64,000 nt of DNA from UMGS1908 sp045655005 (GCA_045655005.1 JAZOOJ010000006.1:73245-137244), one strand, 5' to 3'. Shown: positions 25,533 to 34,362, counted from the first letter of the stretch. Made by a program: numbers and translations. Notes: generated by a model from the letters alone, not told the origin.

Positions 25533-27518
25533 ATGGAGTTATACGATATAAACGGTTTAGGCAAAAAACGCATAGAATCCTTAAATTTACAAGGAATAAA
25601 TTCTTGTGAAGATTTCTTAGATTATCAGCCCTATAAATATTATGATTTCACATCAATAGATAAGTTTGATGCAACTGCAACAAACAGTCTTTTGGTGCGT
25701 GCATCAAATATTTCTGAAGCTAAGAGTGTATTTTTTAAAGGTCTAAATTATGTAATTTCAGAATTTCAAGAAATAGAAACTAATAAAAAATTTAAAGCGG
25801 TTTGGTATAACCAGCCATTTATGAAAAACAACCTAAGTGTTGGTGAAGAGTATTTTTTGTATGGCAAACCTAATTCAAAAAAACAACTGGTTATTCAGAA
25901 ATACTTTGAAGCAAGCAAAGAAGATGGGCATATTTTACCTTGTTATAAGCCAATGGAAGGAATATCTTCTGGCATAATAAAAAAATCGATAGCACAAATT
26001 TTAGAACAAATTAAAAACAGTGATGATTTTATCAAGGAAGAACAGTCGATATTGGGTTTAATGCCTATACTTGAAGCATACAAAATGTTACATTCCCCAA
26101 GGTGCTTAGATGACATCGAGAAAGCCAAACTAAGAATAAACTTAGACAAATTATTACTATTCGTTGCACTTGAAAGCATTATTGAAAACAATAGAGAACA
26201 AAAGAGTTTTAGTTATAAAAAAATAACAATTAACGATTTTGAAAATTTGTTGCCATATAGGCTTACAAATGGGCAAAATGAAGCAGTTAAGGCTGTTTTT
26301 GAGGATATGGATAAAAGTATAGTAATGAACAGATTGGTTCTTGGAGATGTTGGTTCGGGGAAAACTATGGTTGCATTTGCAAGCATCTTTAAAGCGATAA
26401 TTTCCGGTTTCCAAGCGGTTATGTTATGTCCAACAGAAGTGCTTGCTAGTCAGCATTTTGAAAACTCCAAGAAGATATTTAAAGATTATAACGTAGTTTT
26501 TTTACACTCGAGCATATCACATTCAGACAAAAAAGCGATATTAGAAAATATTGAAAGCGGAACAGCGCAAATTGTAATTGCAACGCATTCGGTTTTAAGT
26601 GATAATGTAAAATTTAAAAATTTATCATTAGTCATAACCGATGAACAGCATAGATTTGGTGTGGAACAGCGTGCTAATCTATCTAAAAAACAAACAGTTG
26701 ACCAAATTGTAATGAGTGCAACACCAATTCCAAGAAGTCTAGCACTTGTTCTTTATGGGGGACTTGATGTAAGTGAAATTAATGACAGACCTGGTGGAGA
26801 AAGTAAAATCAAGACAAATATACTATCTTCCAAAAAAGTCGATGATATGTGGCATTTTATAGCAAACGAATTAAAAACTAAGAACAAAAAATGCTTTGTA
26901 ATTGTTCCAAGAGTTTTTGATGGAGATGGAGATTTAAAGTCAATTACAGAAATAGAGAAAGAAATTCAAAACCTTGGACTGTTTAACAAAGACGAAATAT
27001 GTTGCGTTCACGGCAAGATGAAGTCAGCGGAAAGTGATAAAATCTTACAAGAGTTTCGTGACGGAAGTGGTAAAGTGCTAATTGCAACGACTATTGTTGA
27101 AGTGGGTATTGATATAAAACAAGCAAACATAATGGTTGTATATAATGCTGAGCGTTTTGGACTTAGCACCTTACATCAATTGCGTGGCAGGGTTGGAAGA
27201 GATGGCTCAGAAGGGTTCTGTTTCTGTGTTAGCGATGAGATAAATGAAATATCTCAAAAAAGGCTAAAAATATTTAAAGAAAATAACAATGGATTAAAAA
27301 TTGCCGAAGAAGATTTAAAATTGCGTGGCTCTGGTACAATATATGGAACCAAGCAACACGGAGTAAATGAGATATTTAATGAAATTGGATTTACAGTGAG
27401 TGGATTTGAAAAAGCTAAGGAAATTTGGCGGGATTTAGATTTTATAGTTCAAGAGAACTTAAAAAAACAAGCCTTGCAAAAATATGGTGAACTTTATAAA
27501 AAAATAGTAATAAATTAA
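25533..27518 (+). CDS. recG: ATP-dependent DNA helicase RecG
   Basis: 661 residues, slightly short of the usual 680. The N-terminal wedge/OB domain is divergent. The helicase part has all motifs: GDVGSGKTMVAFA (Walker A), TDEQHRFGVEQR (DEQH box), MSATPIPRSLAL, TIVEVGIDI and QLRGRVGRDG. RecG remodels stalled forks and Holliday junctions. It keeps the position after yloU-fakA seen in Bacillus. No SD precedes the ATG. Confidence 0.95.
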   Translation: MELYDINGLGKKRIESLNLQGINSCEDFLDYQPYKYYDFTSIDKFDATATNSLLVRASNISEAKSVFFKGLNYVISEFQEIETNKKFKAVWYNQPFMKNNLSVGEEYFLYGKPNSKKQLVIQKYFEASKEDGHILPCYKPMEGISSGIIKKSIAQILEQIKNSDDFIKEEQSILGLMPILEAYKMLHSPRCLDDIEKAKLRINLDKLLLFVALESIIENNREQKSFSYKKITINDFENLLPYRLTNGQNEAVKAVFEDMDKSIVMNRLVLGDVGSGKTMVAFASIFKAIISGFQAVMLCPTEVLASQHFENSKKIFKDYNVVFLHSSISHSDKKAILENIESGTAQIVIATHSVLSDNVKFKNLSLVITDEQHRFGVEQRANLSKKQTVDQIVMSATPIPRSLALVLYGGLDVSEINDRPGGESKIKTNILSSKKVDDMWHFIANELKTKNKKCFVIVPRVFDGDGDLKSITEIEKEIQNLGLFNKDEICCVHGKMKSAESDKILQEFRDGSGKVLIATTIVEVGIDIKQANIMVVYNAERFGLSTLHQLRGRVGRDGSEGFCFCVSDEINEISQKRLKIFKENNNGLKIAEEDLKLRGSGTIYGTKQHGVNEIFNEIGFTVSGFEKAKEIWRDLDFIVQENLKKQALQKYGELYKKIVIN

Positions 27519-27554
27519 AAAATAAAAAAATTTTTAAAAATTTGAAAAATATGC

Positions 27555-27583
27555 TTGATTATTTTTAAAAGATGTGGTAGACT
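27555..27583 (+). promoter_or_regulatory. tRNA-Gly promoter
   Basis: TTGATT (27555-27560) and TAGACT (27578-27583), spacer 17, with TGG before the -10. Confidence 0.65.
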
Positions 27584-27627
27584 AACTATTGTGTTTGAGA
27601 GATAACACAAAAAATTAGTCTATTTAT

Positions 27628-27702
27628 GCGGGAGTGGCTCAGTGGTAGAGCGTTGCCTTGCCAAGGCAAATGTCGCGAGTTCGAATCTCGTCTTCCGCTC
27701 CA
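27628..27702 (+). tRNA. tRNA-Gly (anticodon GCC)
   Basis: 75 bases with encoded CCA. The acceptor stem GCGGGAG pairs with CTTCCGC (one G-T). The anticodon loop TTGCCAA gives GCC (Gly), and GTTCGAATC forms the T loop. It has its own promoter and terminator. Confidence 0.96.
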
Positions 27703-27705
27703 TAA

Positions 27706-27736
27706 AAACCTTAGGAATTTCCTAAGGTTTATTTTT
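27706..27736 (+). terminator. tRNA-Gly terminator
   Basis: AAACCTTAGG / CCTAAGGTTT with loop AATTT, then ATTTTTT. Confidence 0.9.
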
Positions 27737-27743
27737 TATGCTA

Positions 27744-27772
27744 TTGAAATTTTAAAGTGATTATGATATTCT
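27744..27772 (+). promoter_or_regulatory. Promoter of the unknown three-gene cassette
   Basis: TTGAAA (27744-27749) and TATTCT (27767-27772), spacer 17, TGA before the -10; GGGGG SD follows before 27798. Confidence 0.55.
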
Positions 27773-27797
27773 TAGTTTATAAATATAGGGGGTATAT

Positions 27798-28883
27798 ATG
27801 AGTAAAACCGAACAAGAAATATATCAAGAAGTCGTTAATTATATAAATGGTCGAAATCACAAAAGACCTTGCACATTACAAACTATTAAAAAAGAACTTA
27901 GAAGCCCAAGAATTGTAGAGTTGATTTTTTTAAATCCTAGAGTTTTTAATCTTGATGCAGAAATTTTACACGTTCCTAAAGAATTAAGAACTGAAGAATT
28001 ATTGATGAGTTTTATACTTGAAGATCCTAAAAGATTAGAAAGTTTGCCAGAAGATGAGCAGAGTTTACCTTTACTAATAGCATACGAATTTTCAAAACGA
28101 CGTTATGAGTTTGCGTCTGCAAGAATGTGGGGTGTATGGAGAGAAAAGCTCGGATATTTAGGCAAGGCAAAAGAATATCGTGAAAGTGTAGTGCAAATTG
28201 CAGATCAGATTGAAAAGACTTGCAAGTGGGCGTATAAAGAAACAAGCGATTTTGAACTAATAGAAATGATAAAATCATATTGTGCCGTTAATGAAATCTC
28301 TTTAGAAAAACCAGAGGTTTATATTCCAAAGTATCGCAATGTAAATTTCGATTTAGATAAAAGATTAGTGATTTTGGTATCTGGGCATCCAGATTCTGGT
28401 AAAACATATTTTTCGAACCTTTTAGCGAATACGATATCTGGGGCATTTTGTTTTGATTCTGATATGCTTGATGAAAGAACTTATAAAATGCCATTTACAG
28501 AGTTAACTAGGAGAAGTGAAGTTGTTGTATTTTCAGATCCCGATGCTGATAGGTTCTTTGACGATGAGGAATTGAAGGGTAGTTATGTAATAAATATTTA
28601 TGTAAATCCTATTTCGATTGAAGAAATGTACAGACACTCAAAATATATGCGTGGAATACCGCAAGACGAATATGTAAAGCATTATTCAATTGAAAGGAAG
28701 CCAAGCCCAGAAAGGTTTAAAGATGCGATTCAAGTTACTAATAATTATACGAGTGCAATTTATCAAGAAATAGATATGGTTATAGATGAGATTACTCGAA
28801 GATTAAATCTATTTATAAAAGAGAAGATTACAAGAGAAGATATTGTCCCAGGCTATGATTTTTCACAACTTAAAAGCGAATAA
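27798..28883 (+). CDS. P-loop NTPase of unknown function (cassette gene 1)
   Basis: 361 residues, not recognised. The N-terminal half (1-180) is helical, with repeated short motifs of the type LEDPKRLESLPEDEQSLPLL. The C-terminal half carries a Walker A at about residues 196-203 (GHPDSGKT, followed by YFSNLLANT), a likely metal/phosphate Asp in CFDSDMLDE and a NIYVNPISIEEMY strand-loop, so it resembles a small-molecule or nucleotide kinase fold. It is the first of three co-directional genes packed 14-30 bases apart after tRNA-Gly. Its substrate is unknown. Confidence 0.65.
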   Translation: MSKTEQEIYQEVVNYINGRNHKRPCTLQTIKKELRSPRIVELIFLNPRVFNLDAEILHVPKELRTEELLMSFILEDPKRLESLPEDEQSLPLLIAYEFSKRRYEFASARMWGVWREKLGYLGKAKEYRESVVQIADQIEKTCKWAYKETSDFELIEMIKSYCAVNEISLEKPEVYIPKYRNVNFDLDKRLVILVSGHPDSGKTYFSNLLANTISGAFCFDSDMLDERTYKMPFTELTRRSEVVVFSDPDADRFFDDEELKGSYVINIYVNPISIEEMYRHSKYMRGIPQDEYVKHYSIERKPSPERFKDAIQVTNNYTSAIYQEIDMVIDEITRRLNLFIKEKITREDIVPGYDFSQLKSE

Positions 28884-28897
28884 AAGGGGGATAAAAA

Positions 28898-29653
28898 ATG
28901 TATTGGTGGCATTTATACGAAGATAAAAGGAATGAAGAATGGGAAACTGAACATTCTTCTTTGGGGCAAAAAAATGCCTATGCTAAATATTATAGGTGCA
29001 GAAAATATGTGTGTATGGACATTTCTCAAAAAACTTGGTGCGACATTCCGCAAGGCTGTGGTATTTTTGAGATTCCAAAAGGGACAGAATGGCACTTCAT
29101 TGGGAGAGTAGATACAACTGGTTGGGCAGGAAGTAATCCAGACTATTATTTTAGAGATTTTGAGAATAGAGAATTTGTAGGGTTTAGTACTATCAGTAAT
29201 AAAAATATTTCAAGATATATGAAGACAGGGGCATTTTTTATTTACAACATAATGCCCGATGATATTGCACATATTTTTCCTATGGATAGTGATACAAAAA
29301 AGCATGTTGAAGTTGAAAGTGAATTGTCGGGGCTTCCAAGTCTATGGTTAACATTAGATGAATTAGAGGCTATTAAAAACAAAATTGGTTGCTATGATCA
29401 AATTACTTGCAGAACTAAAAGGAATGGCAAAATTATAAAACCCGTAGCAGTAGTTGCTTATGATAATGTAAGCGAAGAAATTGAAGAAATTGCATATGCT
29501 TTTGGGGTTCCAATCCTACTTACTCATCCAGATGAAAATGTAATTAATTTTAGTGGTGATATGTTGCGTCAAAGATATATGCTAACGAGAGCATCAAAAG
29601 TTTTTAAAAAACCATATGACATCAATGTTGAATGTATGGAGTATTTTGATTAG
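28898..29653 (+). CDS. Unknown protein (cassette gene 2)
   Basis: 251 residues, not recognised. Soluble, with an aromatic-rich N-terminal half: MYWWHLYED, then a region around residues 40-90 rich in Trp, Gly and Asp (KGTEWHFIGRVDTTGW, NPDYYFRDFENREF), suggesting a beta-rich ligand-binding domain. The C-terminal half (about 135-251) is mixed alpha/beta, with EEIAYAFGVPILLTHPDE reading like a Rossmann-type strand and turn. It is 14 bases after gene 1, with GGGGG SD, so both are probably in one operon. Confidence 0.55.
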   Translation: MYWWHLYEDKRNEEWETEHSSLGQKNAYAKYYRCRKYVCMDISQKTWCDIPQGCGIFEIPKGTEWHFIGRVDTTGWAGSNPDYYFRDFENREFVGFSTISNKNISRYMKTGAFFIYNIMPDDIAHIFPMDSDTKKHVEVESELSGLPSLWLTLDELEAIKNKIGCYDQITCRTKRNGKIIKPVAVVAYDNVSEEIEEIAYAFGVPILLTHPDENVINFSGDMLRQRYMLTRASKVFKKPYDINVECMEYFD

Positions 29654-29683
29654 TTTAAAATAAAGATTGTAAGGGTGATAATT

Positions 29684-31588
29684 ATGGATCTAAATCAATT
29701 TTATAATCTAAGTGAAAATGAATTATTGACAGTTTTAATGAAACTTAAAGATGAGATGGGTGAAAATTTTAATAAACATATAGAAAAGCTTATTCACGAA
29801 AAATTAAGAGATTACCAAAACATCTTAAATTTTTATTATGATGTTGGCTATGGCGAAGGAAGTAATGAAGATTATATGTATTTCAAAAATCAACTTGAAA
29901 ATGTCTTGCCGAACTTATTAAAACTTATTAATGTTGCAAGCAAGGTTGGTGTTTTTGTTGGCGACATTTTTGAAGAATTGGTAGACAATGAGCTTTCATT
30001 TGAGGAATCACTAAATATTGATTTTAAGAAGAAATCAGTATTAAGTAAGGAACTATATAATAAATTTAAAGAGGTTGCACAACAGGTAAAAAATCCAAAC
30101 GCATTATATTCGCTATATTTTATGACTGGCGACATCGATTACTTGCATAAATGTATTGACGTTTGTTCATTTGAGCAGTTGATTAAATTATTTGGTTTAT
30201 TCAAAGAAGGCAAAGGCGAAAATGAGGTTATTATTACCAACAAGCCTAATAGGGCATCAAACAGATTAACAATTTCAGACTATCCTCTCTATGTACTAGA
30301 AGGCAGAAACTTTGATGATATGTATGAGTTATTAATAAGACGAATGGTACAAAATGCAAGTAAAGAAGAATTACAAAAATATTATAGGTATGATTCAAGT
30401 CTAGATTTTAATATATTTGATATTTTAGTTGATGCTTGGAGAATTGGAGTTTTTAACAACGCAGATGAGTTCGCAAGATATGCTCTTGATAAACACTATT
30501 ATCCAATAATTTTTGCCAAAGAGATGCAAGAAGAAGAGCTTTTCTTGGATTTTACAAGCGATGAAATATTGCTGGAAATTCTAGAATTAATTAATACTGA
30601 TAAAGAAAAGTGTTTAACAGAAAATGATAGTCAAGGTTTATTTTATTTAATAGAGCAAGAAATACAAGCGTTCTTAGCATTAGACAATCCAAACATTAAG
30701 GGTGCTGATGTAGTGCTATCTAGGTTTAATACAAAGAAGCATTTATATTCTTGGATGCCAATAGCAAAAAGGTTGCTTGATTGCGAAAATGTAAACGCAG
30801 AGTTGTTTAAGTCTTGGGTGCAGGAATTTTTCAAAAATGATGAATTTTTCAAGAAATATTCTTTCGTAGGGAAGGAAGATTTTTGGGATTTCATCGCAAA
30901 AATTCCAGAAACTTTGCAAGAAGAAAAACAAGCGTTACAAATGTGGCGTTATTGTAGAGATAATTTACCAACACAAATACAACATTATAAAAACACATTA
31001 CATCGTGAGATGGCATTTTATAATAAAACAGGATATCTTAAAACCCGTATAATAGTATATCAAATTGGAGAGGAATATCTTTTGCAAGGTAATGATGGAA
31101 TACGACGTAGATACAGAGATATATGTGGTGTAAGATTTCCAGTCGAAATTTCTAGTGGGTTGCCTTGGAGCGAAAGTGATTTTCATGAGATGGAAGATTT
31201 ACACCATTGGCATTGCGAAGTAGATGGTAATACACGTCATATGGAAGATTTTACGATATATGTTTGGTGTGTTGAAAATAAAGATGGAACAATGGAGGCT
31301 GTTCATAAAGTCGGTCTAAATAACAGTCAAGGGGAAGCACATTCAATTGATCAACTTTATAGAGAGTTTAATGACGAGTATGTAATTTATCTTAACAAGT
31401 TTATAGAAAGAGCAAACGATTTAACTAATGCTTTTAATCAAATTGTGTCAAGTTACTTATTAAATGCTCAGTATGATAGAAATTTATTGCAAAAATTTGA
31501 AGAATTAAGAAAGCGTTTGTTTATTTGTGAGGCTAAACTTAAAGGTCAAAATATTGAAAATACAGAGCAGACAAGTGGAGAAAATTAA
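29684..31588 (+). CDS. Large unknown protein (cassette gene 3)
   Basis: 634 residues from ATG 29684 (GTG 29675 overlaps the AAGGG SD). Not recognised. The first 480 or so residues are helical and acidic, without membrane segments. Near residue 495-535 there is a His/Cys/Trp-rich stretch (DLHHWHCEVDGNTRHMEDF) that could bind a metal. It is followed by a beta segment (FTIYVWCVENKDG) and a C-terminal coiled-coil-like helix. It closes the three-gene cassette. Codon use looks like the neighbours, so recent transfer is not obvious. Confidence 0.55.
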   Translation: MDLNQFYNLSENELLTVLMKLKDEMGENFNKHIEKLIHEKLRDYQNILNFYYDVGYGEGSNEDYMYFKNQLENVLPNLLKLINVASKVGVFVGDIFEELVDNELSFEESLNIDFKKKSVLSKELYNKFKEVAQQVKNPNALYSLYFMTGDIDYLHKCIDVCSFEQLIKLFGLFKEGKGENEVIITNKPNRASNRLTISDYPLYVLEGRNFDDMYELLIRRMVQNASKEELQKYYRYDSSLDFNIFDILVDAWRIGVFNNADEFARYALDKHYYPIIFAKEMQEEELFLDFTSDEILLEILELINTDKEKCLTENDSQGLFYLIEQEIQAFLALDNPNIKGADVVLSRFNTKKHLYSWMPIAKRLLDCENVNAELFKSWVQEFFKNDEFFKKYSFVGKEDFWDFIAKIPETLQEEKQALQMWRYCRDNLPTQIQHYKNTLHREMAFYNKTGYLKTRIIVYQIGEEYLLQGNDGIRRRYRDICGVRFPVEISSGLPWSESDFHEMEDLHHWHCEVDGNTRHMEDFTIYVWCVENKDGTMEAVHKVGLNNSQGEAHSIDQLYREFNDEYVIYLNKFIERANDLTNAFNQIVSSYLLNAQYDRNLLQKFEELRKRLFICEAKLKGQNIENTEQTSGEN

Positions 31589-31606
31589 AAAACAAAATAA
31601 GAATTA

Positions 31607-31635
31607 TTGACTTTAGTTGAACAATAGTATATACT
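31607..31635 (+). promoter_or_regulatory. trpS promoter
   Basis: TTGACT (31607-31612) and TATACT (31630-31635) with a 17-base spacer. Transcription would start near 31642, giving a leader of about 220 bases. Confidence 0.8.
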
Positions 31636-31664
31636 AAAATCAATAATAGGAAAGGAGAGATTAT

Positions 31665-31697
31665 ATGTTTAATTCATTTATGTGGTGGCGTAGATAA
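31665..31697 (+). CDS. trpS leader peptide with tandem Trp codons
   Basis: A 10-codon ORF, MFNSFMWWRR, with an excellent SD (AAAGGAGAG, 31651-31659) at proper spacing. Codons 7 and 8 are adjacent TGG Trp codons. It lies in the leader of trpS (tryptophanyl-tRNA synthetase) and is followed four bases later by hairpins. This is the standard plan of ribosome-mediated attenuation, with stalling at Trp codons sensing charged tRNA-Trp. No T-box motif (GGTGG.ACCGCG type) is present in the leader. Confidence 0.8.
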   Translation: MFNSFMWWRR

Positions 31698-31700
31698 TTT

Positions 31701-31740
31701 AGCGTTCGCAAAAGACTAATATGTTTTGTGAATGCTTTTT
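31701..31740 (+). terminator. Attenuator hairpin in the trpS leader
   Basis: AGCGTTCGCAAAA (31701-31713) pairs with TTTTGTGAATGCT (31724-31736), 13 bp including two G-U, then five T. The right arm can instead pair with 31747-31757 (TCGCAAAACAT). That third segment can also pair with TATGTTTTG at 31807-31815. Confidence 0.65.
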
Positions 31741-31795
31741 ATTGCGTCGCAAAACATATAAATGGATTAAATATTTTTAATATGAATAAAATCTA

Positions 31796-31845
31796 AAACC
31801 CGTTGGTATGTTTTGTTTAATCAAACTTTCAACGGGTTTATTATA
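31796..31845 (+). promoter_or_regulatory. Distal hairpin of the trpS leader
   Basis: AAACCCGTTG (31796-31805) pairs with CAACGGGTTT (31830-31839), followed by the weak T-rich ATTATATTTTA. It could be a second terminator. Its loop holds TATGTTTTG, which can pair with 31750-31758, so it competes with the upstream folds. Confidence 0.5.
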
Positions 31846-31863
31846 TTTTAGGAGATTTTAAGT

Positions 31864-32853
31864 ATGAAAAAAACTATGCTAACTGGTGTAAGACCAAGTG
31901 GGAACTTAACATTGGGAAATTATTTAGGGGCAATTAAAAATTTTGTTGATAAGCAAGATGAGTATGATAGTTACATTTTTCTTGCGGATTTGCACGCAAT
32001 TACAAGTTATATTGAACCTCAAAAATTAAAAGATTCAGTATATAAATCTATTGCTATGTATTTGGCTTGTGGAGTAAATCCAGAAAAAACTATTATTTTT
32101 AAACAAAGCGATGTTTTAGAACATGGAACGCTGGGGTTTATAATGACATTTCAAACAAAAATGGGCGAACTGTCAAGAATGACGCAATTTAAGTCTAAGG
32201 CAAATAACAGTGGCAAAGAGGGGGTTGATACTGGGCTGTTTGTATATCCAACATTGATGGTCGCAGATATTTTATTGTATAACACATCAATTGTGCCTGT
32301 TGGAAAAGACCAACAGCAACACGTTGAATTAACACGTGATTTGGCTGAACGATTTAATAAAAGGTACGGAGAAACTTTTGTGATGCCAGACGTATACGTG
32401 GCACCTGTCGGCAATAAAATTTTAAATCTGCAAAACCCATCAGAAAAAATGAACAAATCCGATAGTGGAGATAATAAGGGAACGATATTTTTATTAGACG
32501 ATATTGAAGTTGCAAAGAAGAAAATAATGTCAGCAAAAACAGATTGCTTTAATAGGGTTCGCTTTGATGAAGAAAATCAACCAGGCATATCAAACCTTAT
32601 GAGTATATTAAGCAAAATAACTAATGAAAGTTTTGAAAGTATTGAAAAAAGGTATGAAAATAAAGGCTATGGTGAATTTAAAAAAGAAGTTGCAGAAGTT
32701 GTCGCAAATTTGCTAACCGGTATTCAAAATAAATATCATAAATATGACGATAAGGAAATATTAAATAGTATATTAAGCAAAGGAGCAAAAGATGCTCAGT
32801 GTGTTGCCAATAAAACCTTACAAAGGGCGACAAAAGCCTTGGGACTAAATTAA
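31864..32853 (+). CDS. trpS: Tryptophanyl-tRNA synthetase
   Basis: 329 residues, standard length. Class I motifs: the HIGH-type TLGN in RPSGNLTLGNYLGA and the KMSKS-type EKMNKSDS. PVGKDQQQHVELTRDLAERFN and PEKTIIFKQSDV are family features. It charges tRNA-Trp. An AGGAG lies 10 bases before the ATG. The long leader carries a Trp-rich leader peptide and attenuator hairpins, so expression probably responds to charged tRNA-Trp level. Confidence 0.96.
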   Translation: MKKTMLTGVRPSGNLTLGNYLGAIKNFVDKQDEYDSYIFLADLHAITSYIEPQKLKDSVYKSIAMYLACGVNPEKTIIFKQSDVLEHGTLGFIMTFQTKMGELSRMTQFKSKANNSGKEGVDTGLFVYPTLMVADILLYNTSIVPVGKDQQQHVELTRDLAERFNKRYGETFVMPDVYVAPVGNKILNLQNPSEKMNKSDSGDNKGTIFLLDDIEVAKKKIMSAKTDCFNRVRFDEENQPGISNLMSILSKITNESFESIEKRYENKGYGEFKKEVAEVVANLLTGIQNKYHKYDDKEILNSILSKGAKDAQCVANKTLQRATKALGLN

Positions 32854-32861
32854 TATTTATA

Positions 32862-32899
32862 AATAAAAACAGTATTATGCAAACTTTGTATAATACTGT
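32862..32899 (-). terminator. Terminator of the M16 peptidase gene (minus strand)
   Basis: A near-perfect 13-bp stem between 32869-32881 and 32887-32899. Read on the minus strand it is followed by GTTTTTATTTAT. It may also slow plus-strand transcription leaving trpS, although the T run on that side is poor. Confidence 0.7.
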
Positions 32900-32907
32900 A
32901 AATAATT

Positions 32908-34209
32908 TTAAAATTCGAATTTAAAAATGTTAGATATTGTTTCATAAGTAGGTAGTTGTTCTTCGTTAACATCTCCCATAATTACCACGTAAGGGAGATT
33001 ATTTGAATTAAATATTGTTTTTGCATAGTCTTGCAATTCTTGTTTTTTAATCTTTTTAATCATTTTAATTGTCTTTTTTGATGTCATTGTTTTTGATAAT
33101 GATTGATACGTTAAAAAGTGGTTTAAGTTAAACTTTGCACGATTATATTTCATAGAACCATGCATCTCGTCGTGTGCATAAATTTCAGAGTTTTTGCTGT
33201 TTTTAAAGTCATCGTCAGGTATATCGTTCTTAATTATCGAATCAATACAAGATTTTAATACTTCAAAGCATCTTTGAATTTTATCTTGACTTGTTGAAAT
33301 GCTGAAGCCAAATATCGCATCTTTATCGTCAAAGACTGGTATAAATGAGGAAGAGTTGTAAACTAAACCTTCATTTCTAAGTTTATTGTAGAATTGATTT
33401 GTACCATAGTTAAAGTAGTTTGCAAGAATTGTGTCAAGTAATGTTTGTTTTTTATTTTCTTCGTCAAACTCATATTTAAAACCAATTAATACTCGTGCTT
33501 GATTATTCTCGTTGTGGTGAATTATAATGGAGGGTTCTTTGGTTATCTTTATTGGGTAGAAGTTGTTTTTTAAGCTTTCATTTTTTTGTAAATTAGGAAT
33601 AAAATACTTATCAACATACTTTTTTAATTTCCTAAACGAAAAATTACCGCAATACGATAAAATAAAATTATCTATACAAAAATTTTTGTCTTTGTAATTT
33701 ATGAGTGTATTTGCGTCAATATTTGCAAGGTCGTCAACAGTACCCAACCTTTGTTCCAGGGTTAGAGTGTTTGTAAAATGTTTTCCAAATTGTTGTCCGA
33801 TTTCGTGGTGTAAGTTGTCTATTGCTCTTTTATATTCTTCGGAAATCACGCTTTTTTCATTTTCTATTAACTCATCATCGCATACAGAGTTTAATAAAAT
33901 ATCTGATGTGACGCTCATTGCTTTATCAAATAATCTGTTTGATTGAGAAAAGTCAATTGCGATTAAATTTGTACTTGTGTATGCGTTTAAAGAAGTGATT
34001 ATACTACGCTCTTTATTTATTTCATCAAGCGTTAAGTTTTTTGTTTTTGTAAACATAGTATGCTCAACAAAGTGTGCAACTCCATTTTGTTCATTTTTTA
34101 TTGAACCACATAAGAAGCCTGCAATAACCGCAGAGTAATTAAGGCGTTTGTCTTTTTGATAAATTAAAGTTGCTCCATTTGAGTATTTATATATTATTTT
34201 TCTTTTCAT
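32908..34209 (-). CDS. M16 family zinc peptidase (pitrilysin/insulinase type)
   Basis: 433 residues. The inverted zinc motif HFVEH lies at residues 46-50 (His46, Glu49, His50), with the distal glutamate in the ENEKSVISEEYKRA helix near residue 125. The C-terminal half is the usual inactive second M16 domain (RVLIGFKYEF, FNYGTNQFYNKLRNEGLVY). In Firmicutes such genes often come as a pair (an inactive and an active partner); here there is one only. The physiological substrate is unknown. It lies on the minus strand between trpS and a divergent gene. Confidence 0.88.
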   Translation of the reverse strand: MKRKIIYKYSNGATLIYQKDKRLNYSAVIAGFLCGSIKNEQNGVAHFVEHTMFTKTKNLTLDEINKERSIITSLNAYTSTNLIAIDFSQSNRLFDKAMSVTSDILLNSVCDDELIENEKSVISEEYKRAIDNLHHEIGQQFGKHFTNTLTLEQRLGTVDDLANIDANTLINYKDKNFCIDNFILSYCGNFSFRKLKKYVDKYFIPNLQKNESLKNNFYPIKITKEPSIIIHHNENNQARVLIGFKYEFDEENKKQTLLDTILANYFNYGTNQFYNKLRNEGLVYNSSSFIPVFDDKDAIFGFSISTSQDKIQRCFEVLKSCIDSIIKNDIPDDDFKNSKNSEIYAHDEMHGSMKYNRAKFNLNHFLTYQSLSKTMTSKKTIKMIKKIKKQELQDYAKTIFNSNNLPYVVIMGDVNEEQLPTYETISNIFKFEF

Positions 34210-34287
34210 TTATTTTCTCCTATATGTACATTATAAAGTGTACCATTAGGGTAAAGTCAATAGGAAAAAGAAAAATAAAATAAACGC

Positions 34288-34315
34288 TTGCTAAAAATAT
34301 TAACTGTGATATAAT
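34288..34315 (+). promoter_or_regulatory. Promoter of the 34.4-kb operon
   Basis: TTGCTA (34288-34293) and TATAAT (34310-34315), spacer 16, with TGA before the -10. Confidence 0.65.
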
Positions 34316-34362
34316 TAAAACGTTGGTAGAAATAATAGATTTTCAATTTTTAGGTAAATAAA

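Noticed and set aside
27628..31600. Integrative element inserted at tRNA-Gly
   Set aside because: No copy of the tRNA 3' end is found downstream and no integrase is present.
31636..31863. T-box riboswitch for trpS
   Set aside because: No T-box consensus or specifier-loop architecture; a Trp-codon leader peptide is present instead.
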